Positions 14,732 through 23,850 of a DNA stretch of 64,000 nt are shown here, one piece after another. Numbering within the stretch: position 1 is the first letter of the stretch; every line of letters starts with the position of its first letter. The stretch spans positions 7,936,001-8,000,000 of the forward strand of contig NZ_CP146022.1 in NCBI RefSeq assembly GCF_036967205.1, read 5' to 3'. The position numbers and the translations under genes are program-made. Source of the DNA: Streptomyces sp. Q6. GTDB taxonomy: Bacteria; Actinomycetota; Actinomycetes; Streptomycetales; Streptomycetaceae. The notes beneath the pieces were generated by a model. It was not told the DNA's origin. It saw only the letters and a program-made list of their open reading frames with translations, and did not search any database.

Positions 14732-17700
14732 GCGGCACAGGACAGGAGGCCGACACCCGACCGGCGCCCCGCCGCAGCCACATACCGGGGCCGTGGCCGG
14801 CCGCCCTCCTGTTCGCGCTGGCGCTGACGCTCGGGATGCTGCTCCTGCACGGCTATGTGCACGGCGAGTTCGGCGCGGACCACCGCGTACACCGGCCCGC
14901 CGCCACCGGCCGGGTCCCCGACGAGGTGCTGCGCGGCGGCCCGGTCGTCGACTTCAGCGGCCCCCGGGCCCGCAGCCACCGCATCCCGGACCACGTCATC
15001 GCCCTCACCTTCGACGACGGCCCCGACCCGACATGGACGCCGCGCGTGCGACAGATCCTCGACCGGTACGACGTCGACGGCACGTTCTTCGTCGTCGGCG
15101 CCGCCGCCGCCCGCGAGCCCGCGCTCGTACGGGACCTGGTCGCGTCGGGGCACGAGATCGGCATCCACACTTTCACCCACCCCGATCTCGCACACCGGTC
15201 CGCGGCCGGACTCGACCGCGAACTGGCCCAGTCCCAAATGGCGTTGGCGGGCGCGGCAGGCGTGCACAGCACCGTCGTGCGCCCGCCGTACTCCGCCACG
15301 GCCGCCGACCTCGACGACCGGTCCTGGCCGGTGGTGCGCAGCCTGGGCGAGAGGGGGTACGTCACCGTCCTCACGGACGTGGACGGCGAGGACTGGCGGC
15401 GCCCGGGAACGGACGCCGTCGTCGAGCGGGTCACCCGCACCCTGCACGGCCGTGGCGCCGTGGTTCTGCTGCACGACGCCGGGGGAGACCGGTCCCAGAC
15501 GGTGCGCGCGCTGGAGCGGATCGTGCCCGAGCTCAAGAGCCGCGGTTACCGGTTCGCCACCGTCACCGAGGCGCTCGGCGCCGACGACGCCCGACATCGC
15601 GTCCACGGAGCCGCGTTGTGGAGTGGCCGGACCTTCGTCGCCGCCGTCGTGACCGCCGACCGGATCGTGCCGGCCCTGGCCGTGCTGCTCGCCGTGGTCG
15701 GCGCCCTGGTGCTCCTCCGGCTGGCCACCATGGTGCTCCTGGCCCACCGGCACGCCCGTACGCGCGGCGGCCCGGACTTCTCCTGGGGGCCGGAGGTCAC
15801 CGAGCCCGTCAGCGTGGTGATCCCGGCCTACAACGAACGGGAATGCATCGCCCAGACGGTGCTGTCCGTGGTCGGCGGTACGCACCCGGTCGAGGTCGTC
15901 GTGGTGGACGACGGCTCCACCGACGGCACGGCCGACATCGTGCGGCGGCTCGGCCTGCCGGGCGTCGTCCTCGTCCGACAGCGCAACCGGGGCAAGGCCG
16001 CGGCGCTGAACACCGGAGTGGCCCGCGCCTCGCACGAGCTGATCGTCATGATGGACGGCGACACCGTCTTCGAGCCCGACACCGTGCACCGGCTGGTGCA
16101 GCCCTTCGCCCGCCGTCGTACCGGCGCCGTGGCGGGCAACACCAAGGTCGGCAACCGGCGCCGGCTGCTGGGCGGCTGGCAGCACCTCGAATACGTGACG
16201 GGCCTCAACCTCGACCGGCGCATGTACGACCTGCTCCGCTGCATCCCCACGGTGCCGGGCTCCGTCGGCGCCTTCCGGCGCACCGCGCTGCGGCACATCG
16301 GCGGCGTGAGCGGCGACACCCTCGCCGAGGACACCGACCTCACCATGGCGCTGCACCGAGGTGGTTGGGACGTCGTCTACGAAGAGCGCGCCCGCGGCTG
16401 GACCGAGGCGCCGCAGAGCATCCGCCAGCTGTGGCGACAGCGCTACCGGTGGAGCTACGGCACGCTGCAAGCGATGTGGAAGCACCGCCACGCCGTCGTG
16501 GAACGCGGCCACGCGGGCCACTTCGGACGCTACGGCCTCGTCCTCGTCGTCCTGTTCACGGCACTCACCCCGCTCCTGGCGCCGCTCATCGACCTGTTCC
16601 TGCTGTACGGGCTGCTCTTCCAGGACCCCGAGCGCACCCTCCTCGTGTGGGGCGGGCTGCTGGCGGTGCAGACGCTCTGCGCGGGCTACGCGCTCCACCT
16701 GGACGGCGAGAAACTGCGCGCCCTGTGGGCGCTGCCGCTCCAGCAGATCGTCTACCGGCAACTCCTCTACCTGGTACTGCTGCAATCCTGCGCGACGGCG
16801 GTGACGGGGGCCCGGCTGCGCTGGCACAAACTCCGCCGCACCGGCCTGGTGACCGCTCCGGCGACGCCGGAACGGCAGCGCACGCGGCAGTCGCCGACCC
16901 CCGTACCCCCATCCGGACCGAGCGCGAAACCACCCCTTCCACCGACTGCGAATCCGACCGCTCGACCGGCCGGAAAGCCGCCCAGGAACCTCTATCTCGA
17001 CTTCCTGCGCGCCCTGGCCCTGGTGCGGGTGGTCACCTATCACACCTTCAACTGGGCCTGGCTCACCTTCGCCTTCCCCGCGATGGGCGTCATGTTCGCC
17101 CTGGCCGGCTCCCTGATGGCCAGGTCGCTCGACCGGCACGACCGCAGCGCGCCGACGGTCGTACGGGCCCGTATGCGACGCCTGCTGCCTCCCTTGTGGA
17201 TGTTCGGGCTCTGCGTGCTCACCGCGATGTTCGCGCACGGCTGGACGCCCGCCGAGGCAGGCCCAGGAACGTCGCGCGGATGGCCCGAACTGCTGTGGTG
17301 GATCGTGCCGCTGAACGATCCGCCCGCGGCGGACACCGAATGGGCCCGACAGATCGTCGCCCCTCTCTGGTACGTCCGCGCGTACCTCCTCTTCGTCCTG
17401 TTCTCCCCGCCGCTGCTGCGTCTGTTCCGGTGGCGGCCGTGGTGGTGCGTGGCCGGGTTCCTGGCCCTCGCGGCGCTGATCCGGACCGGAAGCGTTCCCT
17501 TTCCGGAGCGCCTCGACGGGCCGGTCACCGACTTCGTCACCTTCGGTGCCTGCTGGCTCCTCGGCTTCGCCCATCGTGACCGGCTCGTCGGCCGCCTTCC
17601 GGTCGCGCGCGTCGTAGCGCTGTCGGTGCTCGTCATGGCGATGGGCGGCTGGTACGCGCTGACCCACGGGGCCGACGCCGGATACGACCTGGGCGAGATC

Positions 17701-18057
17701 CCGTTCGCGCAGGCGCTGTGGTCGTTCGGCTTCGTCCTGCTTCTGCTGCGCCTGTCGCCGCGAGGCGACCAGTGGGTGCGACGCCTGCGGCCCGTGCACG
17801 CCACCGTGGTGCTGCTCAACGCCCGTGCGGTGACGGTCTACCTCTGGCACGAAGTGGCCCTGGTCCTCGGGGTGCTTCTCATCGACCAGTTGTGGAAGGT
17901 CCACGCGCTGGAGACGGCCCTGCCCCTGGGCGCCGACTGGTTCCTCTTCCTCGTCGTGTGGCCGCTCATCGGCGCGGCGATCCTGCTGGTCGGCTGGGTC
18001 GAGGACCGCGCGGCCGAGCGACCCGTCCGGCTCTGGCCGGGGGTGTCAGGTTCCTGA
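14728..18057 (+). CDS. Three-domain membrane protein: polysaccharide deacetylase - GT2 glycosyltransferase - acyltransferase 3 (MatB-like)
   Basis: 1109 residues. After an N-terminal membrane segment (about 23-45) comes a NodB-type deacetylase with motif 1 LTFDDGPD (D96, D97), motif 2 HTFTH (H147, H151), RPPYSA, DVDGEDW and VVLLHD. A membrane segment (about 315-340) leads to a processive GT2 domain with DDGS (D394, D395), MDGD (D443, D445), ED (534-535) and QRYRW (571-575), then membrane helices. A Pro-rich linker (about 715-750) precedes an acyltransferase-3 domain starting NLYLDFLRALALVRVVTYHT (R761, H772) with multiple helices to the end. The first two domains match MatB of Streptomyces, linked to poly-N-acetylglucosamine-like glycan and pellet formation; the acyltransferase is an addition. 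All key motifs are present, so it looks active. The glycan product is inferred. Confidence 0.9.
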   Translation: MSGTGQEADTRPAPRRSHIPGPWPAALLFALALTLGMLLLHGYVHGEFGADHRVHRPAATGRVPDEVLRGGPVVDFSGPRARSHRIPDHVIALTFDDGPDPTWTPRVRQILDRYDVDGTFFVVGAAAAREPALVRDLVASGHEIGIHTFTHPDLAHRSAAGLDRELAQSQMALAGAAGVHSTVVRPPYSATAADLDDRSWPVVRSLGERGYVTVLTDVDGEDWRRPGTDAVVERVTRTLHGRGAVVLLHDAGGDRSQTVRALERIVPELKSRGYRFATVTEALGADDARHRVHGAALWSGRTFVAAVVTADRIVPALAVLLAVVGALVLLRLATMVLLAHRHARTRGGPDFSWGPEVTEPVSVVIPAYNERECIAQTVLSVVGGTHPVEVVVVDDGSTDGTADIVRRLGLPGVVLVRQRNRGKAAALNTGVARASHELIVMMDGDTVFEPDTVHRLVQPFARRRTGAVAGNTKVGNRRRLLGGWQHLEYVTGLNLDRRMYDLLRCIPTVPGSVGAFRRTALRHIGGVSGDTLAEDTDLTMALHRGGWDVVYEERARGWTEAPQSIRQLWRQRYRWSYGTLQAMWKHRHAVVERGHAGHFGRYGLVLVVLFTALTPLLAPLIDLFLLYGLLFQDPERTLLVWGGLLAVQTLCAGYALHLDGEKLRALWALPLQQIVYRQLLYLVLLQSCATAVTGARLRWHKLRRTGLVTAPATPERQRTRQSPTPVPPSGPSAKPPLPPTANPTARPAGKPPRNLYLDFLRALALVRVVTYHTFNWAWLTFAFPAMGVMFALAGSLMARSLDRHDRSAPTVVRARMRRLLPPLWMFGLCVLTAMFAHGWTPAEAGPGTSRGWPELLWWIVPLNDPPAADTEWARQIVAPLWYVRAYLLFVLFSPPLLRLFRWRPWWCVAGFLALAALIRTGSVPFPERLDGPVTDFVTFGACWLLGFAHRDRLVGRLPVARVVALSVLVMAMGGWYALTHGADAGYDLGEIPFAQALWSFGFVLLLLRLSPRGDQWVRRLRPVHATVVLLNARAVTVYLWHEVALVLGVLLIDQLWKVHALETALPLGADWFLFLVVWPLIGAAILLVGWVEDRAAERPVRLWPGVSGS

Positions 18058-18142
18058 CCCGGCGGGTGGTCGGCGCCGTAGCGCCAGGGACGAGCCGGGC
18101 GGCGAACGGGGCGAGCCCGCCGAGGTTCCGCAGCACGCACGT

Positions 18143-18817
18143 TCACAGGTGCTCCAGATCCTCCAGGTGCTGACCCGGCTCCGTTCCGCCCATGTCGAGC
18201 CGGAACGGCGGGTACGAGTCGGTCATCAGGGCCACGTAGGCGGCGACCCGCAGCACCCACCGGTTGAGCCCGATGACCAGGTCGAACAGGCCCCGCGGGT
18301 AGGCGGCGGTGAAGGCCAGCGCCACCCCGGCGATCAACGCGAGGACGGAGATGAGCCCGCCGTCCCAGCCGCCCAGGTGGTACCCGCCGAGGAAGAGCCC
18401 GACGACGATGTAGTGCGGAATCGCCAGCAGCCACCACTTCACCAGGACCAGGCCGCGCGACAACCGCGGCGGCCGGTCGATGTCGAGCCGCGTGGGGTAG
18501 CCGGATTCCTCGCCCAGGCTGAAGGGCGGATACCGGTCCGTCGCGAGAGCGCCGTACGAGTAGTAGGCGACGCGCCAACTCCAGCGCAGCACACCGAGAT
18601 TGAAGTCGAAGAGGGACCGTGGGTAGTGCTGGGTGAAGAGGATGGAGAAGAAGGCGACCACACTCACCGCGGTGAACGCGATCCACAGGAAGAACAGCAC
18701 CACGTAGTGGGGGATCAGCAGGAACCACTTCACCAGCCACAGCCACCGGGACAGCGACGGATCCAGCTCGGCATCGACCCGGACCGGGTGGTGCGTCGGC
18801 TTCGGCGGAGTTGTCAT
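18143..18817 (-). CDS. DUF4389 domain membrane protein
   Basis: 224 residues with two repeats of the DUF4389 unit. Each starts with a short amphipathic part and LVKWFLLIPHYVVLFFLWIA or LVKWWLLAIPHYIVVGLFLG, followed by a second helix, a YPRxLFDxxxGxxRW motif and a cytoplasmic TDxYPPF segment. Four membrane helices in all. Function unknown; the family is common beside USPs in actinomycetes. The start at 18817 has GAAGGAG about 10 nt upstream; a longer frame begins at 18847. It converges with the glycan synthase gene. Confidence 0.85.
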   Translation of the reverse strand: MTTPPKPTHHPVRVDAELDPSLSRWLWLVKWFLLIPHYVVLFFLWIAFTAVSVVAFFSILFTQHYPRSLFDFNLGVLRWSWRVAYYSYGALATDRYPPFSLGEESGYPTRLDIDRPPRLSRGLVLVKWWLLAIPHYIVVGLFLGGYHLGGWDGGLISVLALIAGVALAFTAAYPRGLFDLVIGLNRWVLRVAAYVALMTDSYPPFRLDMGGTEPGQHLEDLEHL

Positions 18818-18894
18818 GACGGTGTGCTCCTTCGGACGGACCGGCACGTGCTCCCGCAGGACGTCGGATCAGGCCATGGGACGAAGACGCAGAG

Positions 18895-19778
18895 TCAGGG
18901 CGCCAGGCGCGGCCTCGAGGTCACGGCGTCCGGGACGGGGACCAGGACGATCGGGCAGGCCGCATGGTGCGCGGCAGCGTGGGCCACGACCCCCAGCCGG
19001 GGCCGGGCGGCGTGCGGCGCGTGGCGGCCGAGGATGGCGAGGGACGCGTGCCGGGCGGCGGCGATCACGGCCTGGGCGGGAACATCGTCGTGGCAGACCT
19101 CCTCCACCCGCACGCCGGGGTACTTGTCACGCCACGGCAGCAGGGCCTCGGTCAGCTGCCGTGCGGCGCGCCTGACCTGTGGCCGGCTGCCGTGGTGCGA
19201 GGTGGAGAGCGGGTACGAGCGCAGCGTCGGCCCGGGCGCGGCGTACAGCGCCCGCAGGGGCAGCCCGCGCAGCGCGGCCTCCTCGAAGGCGAAGGCGAAC
19301 AGCGCACCGGTGTCTGCCTGATCGTGCCCGGCGTCGACCGCCAGCAGGATCGGCCCGGGCGGCGGAGCGGGCCGTACGAGGGTGACAGGGAAGCCCGCCC
19401 CGGCGGCGACGGCGTCCGTGGTGGAGCCGACCACCAGCGGCGAGACGGTGCCGAGCCCCGGGACCCGATGACCAGCAACTCCGCCTCGTCGCCCGCCGCG
19501 AGGAGCGCCGCGCGCGGTGCGGCCCCCATGAGCCGCGTGTGGATCTCCAGGCGGGGACGGCGGCTGCGCAGCCGCTCGGCGGCCAGGTCCAGCGAGCGCA
19601 GGGACCAACGGCGCCGCTCGACCGCCTCCGCGGCGTCCGGGACGGCTCCGTACGAGGCGGGCCAGGCCGCCACGAGACGCAGGGCCGTGTCCCGGAGTTC
19701 GGCCTCGTGGGCCGCCCACTCGGCGGCCGAGAGACTGGCGGCACTGCCGTCGATTCCGGCGATGACGGGGCGGGGCAC
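18895..19778 (-). pseudogene. Two-domain universal stress protein with a frameshift
   Basis: The GTG at 19778 has GGAGGTGA 6 nt upstream and starts a USP domain, RPVIAGIDGSAASLSAAEWA, up to ELLVIGSRG. At about 19453-19456 the frame breaks: one base is missing where the family has SRGLGTV. The continuation in the next frame, LGTVSPLVVGSTTDAVAAGA, carries the rest of domain 1 and the whole of domain 2 to CPIVLVPVP. The missing base lies next to a CCCCGGG run, so a sequencing or assembly error is a real alternative to true inactivation. If the base were restored, the product would be about 293 residues, like the neighbouring two-domain USP. Confidence 0.8.
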
Positions 19779-20035
19779 GATCGCTCACCTCCGTGAGGAA
19801 GGGACGGACGAGGTCGCGTACCGGGCCCACTCTCCCGGCTGCGCCCCCGCCCGACGAGAGCATGTGGGCCCCACCCCAGGGCCGAACGGCCCCTGCCTGT
19901 AGGGGACTTCGCTGCGACGGACCGTCAGCCGTGCCTCAGGGGTGTTCGTCCTCTGCCTCCCCGGACGGCAGGTGAGGGTGCCTTCACGGCCCTCGTCGAC
20001 CGACTCTTCGCCAAGAACTGACAGCAAGAACTGTC
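19779..20035. other. Gap upstream of the USP gene
   Basis: No gene recognised. It holds the dyad at 19879-19893 and a 7-bp inverted repeat, CTGACAG (20018-20024) with CTGTCAG (20031-20037), embedded in a short repeat of AAGAACTG. The large hairpin at 20036-20084 follows. Confidence 0.5.
19879..19893. promoter_or_regulatory. Copy of the island's GGNCC-N4-GGCCC dyad
   Basis: GGGCCGAACGGCCCC, an almost perfect dyad, lies about 100 nt upstream of the frameshifted USP gene. Confidence 0.45.
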
Positions 20036-20084
20036 AGCGCACCGTGCCGGTCATCGACCACGACGACGACCGGCACGGTGCGCT
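20036..20084. terminator. 17-bp perfect hairpin downstream of SHOCT gene
   Basis: AGCGCACCGTGCCGGTC (20036-20052) pairs with GACCGGCACGGTGCGCT (20068-20084) across a 15-nt loop. It begins 14 nt beyond the minus-strand stop of the SHOCT-domain gene, the position of an intrinsic terminator, and would also insulate the USP promoter region. Confidence 0.75.
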
Positions 20085-20097
20085 GTCGGCGTCGACG

Positions 20098-20364
20098 TCA
20101 GCGTTTCGTGAGCGGGTCGGCCGTGTGCAGGACGGCCAGGCGCCCTCGGTACTCGTCCTCGTCGATCTCGCCCCGGGCGAAGCGCTCGGCGAGCAGCCGC
20201 TCGGGCGCGGCTGGTGCGGACGAACGCGAGGGCTCGGGAGGGTGGGGGAAGGCCCGGAAGATCAGGACGACGGCGGTGACGGTCAGCGCCCAGAACACGA
20301 GGGTGCCGACCGACATGCCGAACCAGCCCCAGCCACCCGGATCATGTCCGTTCCAGAACATCAT
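20098..20364 (-). CDS. SHOCT-domain small membrane protein
   Basis: 88 residues. A hydrophobic helix, MSVGTLVFWALTVTAVVLIF (about 15-35), is followed by a Pro-rich linker and a C-terminal SHOCT motif, RLLAERFARGEIDEDEYRGR. The SHOCT motif is a short oligomerisation-like element found at the ends of many small membrane proteins. GGGAGG 9 nt before the ATG at 20364 supports this start over upstream in-frame codons. It closes the stress island. Confidence 0.82.
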   Translation of the reverse strand: MMFWNGHDPGGWGWFGMSVGTLVFWALTVTAVVLIFRAFPHPPEPSRSSAPAAPERLLAERFARGEIDEDEYRGRLAVLHTADPLTKR

Positions 20365-20423
20365 GGCGAAGCACCTCCCAGTCATGTCATTGCCACTCTC
20401 GCCCACGCGCCGACACGAGGGCA

Positions 20424-20438
20424 GGGGCCGACAGGACC
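20424..20438. promoter_or_regulatory. Copy of the island's GGNCC-N4-GGCCC dyad (minus orientation)
   Basis: Read on the minus strand this is GGTCCTGTCGGCCCC, about 60 nt upstream of the SHOCT gene start. Confidence 0.4.
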
Positions 20439-20511
20439 TCGGAACGGGGCCCTTCCTTCCCCGCTCGGGTACGGGTAGCACGGTCTCTCCCGTCACCGAA
20501 CTTCCAGCCCG

Positions 20512-21417
20512 TCAGCCCTTCAGCCCCGACGACGTGATCCCCTCCCGCAGCGGTCGCTGCCCGATCACGAACACCACCACGGCGGGGATCATCGACAGCA
20601 CGACTCCCGCGAGCACGACGGAGATCGACCCCGTGCCGAGGTTCCCCTGGAGCGAGACCAGGCCGAGCGGCATCGTGAAGTTCTGGTTGCTGGTCTCCAG
20701 GATCAGCGGCCGGAAGAACTCGTTCCAGTGGTAGTTGAAGGCGAGGACCCCGACGATCGCGAGTCCCGGGGTCGCCAGTGGCGCGTACACCGAGCGGAAG
20801 ACACGCCACGGCCCGGCCCCGTCGATCATCGCCGCCTCGCCCAGCTCCTTCGGCATCGTGAGGAAGTACTGCCGCATCAGGAACGTGCCGAACGCGGTCG
20901 GGACCGCGGGCACGATCAGCGCGAGCAGCGTGTCCGTCAGCCCCATCCCCTTCAGGATCAGGAACACCGGCACGATGGTGACCTGGACCGGGACCATCAT
21001 CGTGGCGAGCACGAGCCCGAACAGCGGGCGCTTGAACCGGAAGTCGAGCCGCGCGAACGCGTACCCGGCGAGACCGGCCGTGATCATCTGGCCGACGGCG
21101 ATGAGGCCGGTCACCAGGGCCGAGTTGAGCGCGAAGAGCCAGACGTCGATCTGGTCGAAGACCTGCCGGTACGCCGACAGAGTGCCGTGCGCCGGGATCA
21201 GCTGCGGCGGCAGGTCGAAGGACTCGGCCGGCGAGCGCAGCGACGTGGACACCGTCCACACCACGGGCCCGATGGTGAACAGCGCGACGACGAGCAGTCC
21301 GCAGACGCGCGCGACGGTACCGAGCCGCCGCGCGGTGAGGGAGCCGACCCGCTCGCGCAGCCGGTCCGGCGAGGACGAGTGGGTGGACGAGGAAGGGGAG
21401 TACGACGCTGAGGTCAT
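20512..21417 (-). CDS. Sugar ABC transporter permease (MalG-type), fructan island
   Basis: 301 residues with six predicted membrane segments. The inner-membrane-component EAA loop appears as ELGEAAMIDGAGPWRVFRSV, which contacts the ATPase. MalG-type features include the N-terminal LFTIGPVVWTVSTSL and the C-terminal GSISVVLAGVVLSMIPAVVV. It is third in the operon binding protein - permease - permease and lies 17 nt after the first permease. No ATPase gene follows, so it probably uses a shared ATPase. The GH32 and fructokinase context points to a fructo-oligosaccharide or sucrose substrate. Confidence 0.9.
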   Translation of the reverse strand: MTSASYSPSSSTHSSSPDRLRERVGSLTARRLGTVARVCGLLVVALFTIGPVVWTVSTSLRSPAESFDLPPQLIPAHGTLSAYRQVFDQIDVWLFALNSALVTGLIAVGQMITAGLAGYAFARLDFRFKRPLFGLVLATMMVPVQVTIVPVFLILKGMGLTDTLLALIVPAVPTAFGTFLMRQYFLTMPKELGEAAMIDGAGPWRVFRSVYAPLATPGLAIVGVLAFNYHWNEFFRPLILETSNQNFTMPLGLVSLQGNLGTGSISVVLAGVVLSMIPAVVVFVIGQRPLREGITSSGLKG

Positions 21418-21434
21418 GGCGGGGGAGGGGCCTC

Positions 21435-22370
21435 TCACTGGTAATGCACGAAGCGGCGGCTGAGGCGGAACTGAAGCGCGGTCACGGCGAGGATCAGCAC
21501 GAAGAGCACCACGCCCACGGCCGAGGCCTCGCCGAACCGGAGCTGCTCGAAGGCGGTCTGGTAGAGGACCATCACCGCGGTGCGCGTCGAGTCGCCCGGC
21601 CCGCCGTCGGTGAGCACGTACGGCTGCTCGAAGACCTGTAGCGCGTTGATCACGCCGACCACCGAGGCGACGAGCAGGGTGGGCGAGAGCAGCGGGATGG
21701 TGATCCGCAGGTGCTTGCGCAGCCCGGTCGCGCCGTCCATCGCGGCGGCCTCGTGCAGTTCGCGCGGGATGTTGGCGAGTCCGCCGACGAACAGCAGGAA
21801 GGAGAAGCCGAATTGCTGCCACACGTAGACGAGGACGACCGCCGCCATGGCCCAGCCCTCGGAGGTGAGCCAGGGCACGGGGGAGGCGCCGACCTGTCCG
21901 AGCAGCCAGTTGACGACGCCGAAGTCCTGGTTGAACAGGTACTTCATGACGACCGAGATGGACGCCGCCGACAGCACGAGCGGGAAGAAGAAGGCGGAGC
22001 GCAGCGCCTGTTGGATCCATCGCGGCATCCGCCCTTGCAGCGCCAGCGCGAGGACGAGCGCGACGACGAGCTGGAGCGTCACGGCGAGGACCATGAACAG
22101 GAGCGTGTTGCGGAACGCGGTGAGGATGGAGGAATCCGCCGTCAGCTCGCGGTAGTTGGCGAGACCCGCGGGCGTGGGGGAGTCGATGACGTCCCAGTGG
22201 AAGAACGACAGGACCACCGAGCCCACGATGGGCACCACGGTGAAGACGACGACGCCGAGCACGGTCGGTGCGAGGAACAGCCAGGCGGTGACGCGCGCGG
22301 CGCGGCTCCGTCCGGCACGGGCGGGGATGCTCTTGGGGGTGCGCACGGGGGTACTCACAGGGGTGCTCAT
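21435..22370 (-). CDS. Sugar ABC transporter permease (MalF-type), fructan island
   Basis: 311 residues, six membrane segments, starting with a Thr/Pro-rich cytoplasmic tail and AWLFLAPTVLGVVVFTVVPI. The EAA loop is ELHEAAAMDGATGLRKHLRI. It pairs with the downstream MalG-type protein to form the channel. Its start overlaps the end of the binding-protein gene by 4 nt (ATGA-type), so they are co-translated. Confidence 0.9.
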   Translation of the reverse strand: MSTPVSTPVRTPKSIPARAGRSRAARVTAWLFLAPTVLGVVVFTVVPIVGSVVLSFFHWDVIDSPTPAGLANYRELTADSSILTAFRNTLLFMVLAVTLQLVVALVLALALQGRMPRWIQQALRSAFFFPLVLSAASISVVMKYLFNQDFGVVNWLLGQVGASPVPWLTSEGWAMAAVVLVYVWQQFGFSFLLFVGGLANIPRELHEAAAMDGATGLRKHLRITIPLLSPTLLVASVVGVINALQVFEQPYVLTDGGPGDSTRTAVMVLYQTAFEQLRFGEASAVGVVLFVLILAVTALQFRLSRRFVHYQ

Positions 22371-23812
22371 ATGTCACGCTCCATGGCGCGTTCCAGGTCC
22401 CGTTGCAGTGCCCGCAGGGCGGGCCTGACGCTGCCGGGGCTGCCGAGCGCGGTCGCGGTGTGCTTGGTCAGGGCGAGGTCGACGGCGGCGACCTGCGGCG
22501 GGGCCGGGATCGGCCCGGTGGTGGGGAAGCGGTCGAGGGTGTCGTAGAAGATCTCCCAGTGGGCGGGGCCGGTCTTCGCGTACCGCTCGGCGGTGAGCAT
22601 GGAGCGCCGCGCCGGGGTGGTCTGGTTCGCCTGGAACAGCCGCGTCATCACGTCCTTGCGGACCGCGTACTTGACGAACTCCCACGCCTCGTCCTGCCGC
22701 TTCGATGTGCGCAGGATCGCGTATCCGGCGGCCCCGTACTGGTGCCGCTGGGTGCGCCAGCGCGGGAAGAACTGCGCGTCGTACGCGTCCCGTTCGACAC
22801 CCGCCGCGCTCAGCCCGCCGGCCCAGAAACCGCCGGCCGGAGTGGCGCCGACCCGCCCGGTGGAGAACGCGCCGATCAGGTTCGTCCCGCTGCCGCCCTC
22901 GGGACGGGAGCACAGGCCGTCGTGGACGAGCGAGGCCAGATACTCGTAGACCTCCTCCACGCGCGCGTCCAGCGCCTGCGGGGTGGTCCAGCGGAAGCCG
23001 CCACCGCGTCCGCGCCGCGCCTTCGGCTCGTAGAAGGTGTCCCAGAGCCAGTCGCCGCCCGGGGCCTTGGACTCGCTGAGGATGTTCGTGCCGTTCGCGA
23101 AGAGCCACGGAACGACGCCGCCCCACAGGCGGTTGGTCCAGAAGAACGGGGTGAAGCCCCGGCCGCCGGCCCGCTTCATGTCGCGCAGCAGCCCGGTGAA
23201 GTCGTCGCGGGTCCAGTCGGCGGGCGGGAGCGTGGCGTGCGTGCGGTCGAGGACCTTCTTGCTGAGGTACATGTCGGCCGCGTTGAACTCGACCGGCAGC
23301 TGGTACAGCGACCCCTCGTACATCATCGACTCGACGAGCGAGGGGTGGACGTCGGCGAAGAACTCCCGCAGTTCGTCGGCGTCCCGTCGCACCCAGGGGT
23401 CGAGCGCGACGCCGAGCCGGTCGGCGAAGAGCTGCACGCCCTCGGTCGCCACGTACACCACGTCGGGGGCGCTGCCGGCCGCGATCTGGGTCAGGATCTT
23501 GGAGAAGAAGTCGCTCCAGTCGGTGGCCTGGACGGCGAGCAGCCGGACCTTGACGCCGGGGTGCAGCCGCTGGAAGTCCTCGACCAGAACGCTCTGCTGG
23601 CTCGGATCGATCGCCGAACCGAGGATGGCGACGGTGAGCATGGACCCGTCGCGGCCCGGGATGTCGGAGGCCGTGAGCCGGTCCCAGTGGGCGGCGGTGG
23701 AGGCGAGTCCGGCCGCCGCGAGGGTGTAGCCGCCGGCGCGCAGCAGGGTCCGGCGGCCGGGACCGGTACGGCGTGACGGGGCGGGAGCGGGGGACGGCAC
23801 TGGTGTCGTCAT
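22367..23812 (-). CDS. Extracellular sugar-binding protein with Tat-like signal, fructan island
   Basis: 481 residues of the solute-binding family 1 type. The N-terminus has a twin-arginine stretch, GPGRRTLLRAGG, and the hydrophobic segment YTLAAAGLASTAA. There is no lipobox cysteine, so it is probably Tat-exported rather than a classic lipoprotein, which is unusual for this family. The body begins SMLTVAILGSAIDPSQQSVL, with the later conserved PDVVYVATEGVQLFADR and the C-terminal WEFVKYAVRKDVMTRLF. It captures the sugar outside the membrane. It heads the operon and is preceded by operator copy 1 (23851-23865), 39 nt upstream of the start. Confidence 0.88.
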   Translation of the reverse strand: MTTPVPSPAPAPSRRTGPGRRTLLRAGGYTLAAAGLASTAAHWDRLTASDIPGRDGSMLTVAILGSAIDPSQQSVLVEDFQRLHPGVKVRLLAVQATDWSDFFSKILTQIAAGSAPDVVYVATEGVQLFADRLGVALDPWVRRDADELREFFADVHPSLVESMMYEGSLYQLPVEFNAADMYLSKKVLDRTHATLPPADWTRDDFTGLLRDMKRAGGRGFTPFFWTNRLWGGVVPWLFANGTNILSESKAPGGDWLWDTFYEPKARRGRGGGFRWTTPQALDARVEEVYEYLASLVHDGLCSRPEGGSGTNLIGAFSTGRVGATPAGGFWAGGLSAAGVERDAYDAQFFPRWRTQRHQYGAAGYAILRTSKRQDEAWEFVKYAVRKDVMTRLFQANQTTPARRSMLTAERYAKTGPAHWEIFYDTLDRFPTTGPIPAPPQVAAVDLALTKHTATALGSPGSVRPALRALQRDLERAMERDI

Positions 23813-23850
23813 GCCTGCCGTCCCGGGGCGATGGGGAACATCAAGTCGGG

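Noticed and set aside
14103-17904. Very long open frames on both strands overlapping the three-domain glycan protein
   Set aside because: They are Arg/Pro-rich shadows. The true frame shows all catalytic motifs, and the others show none.
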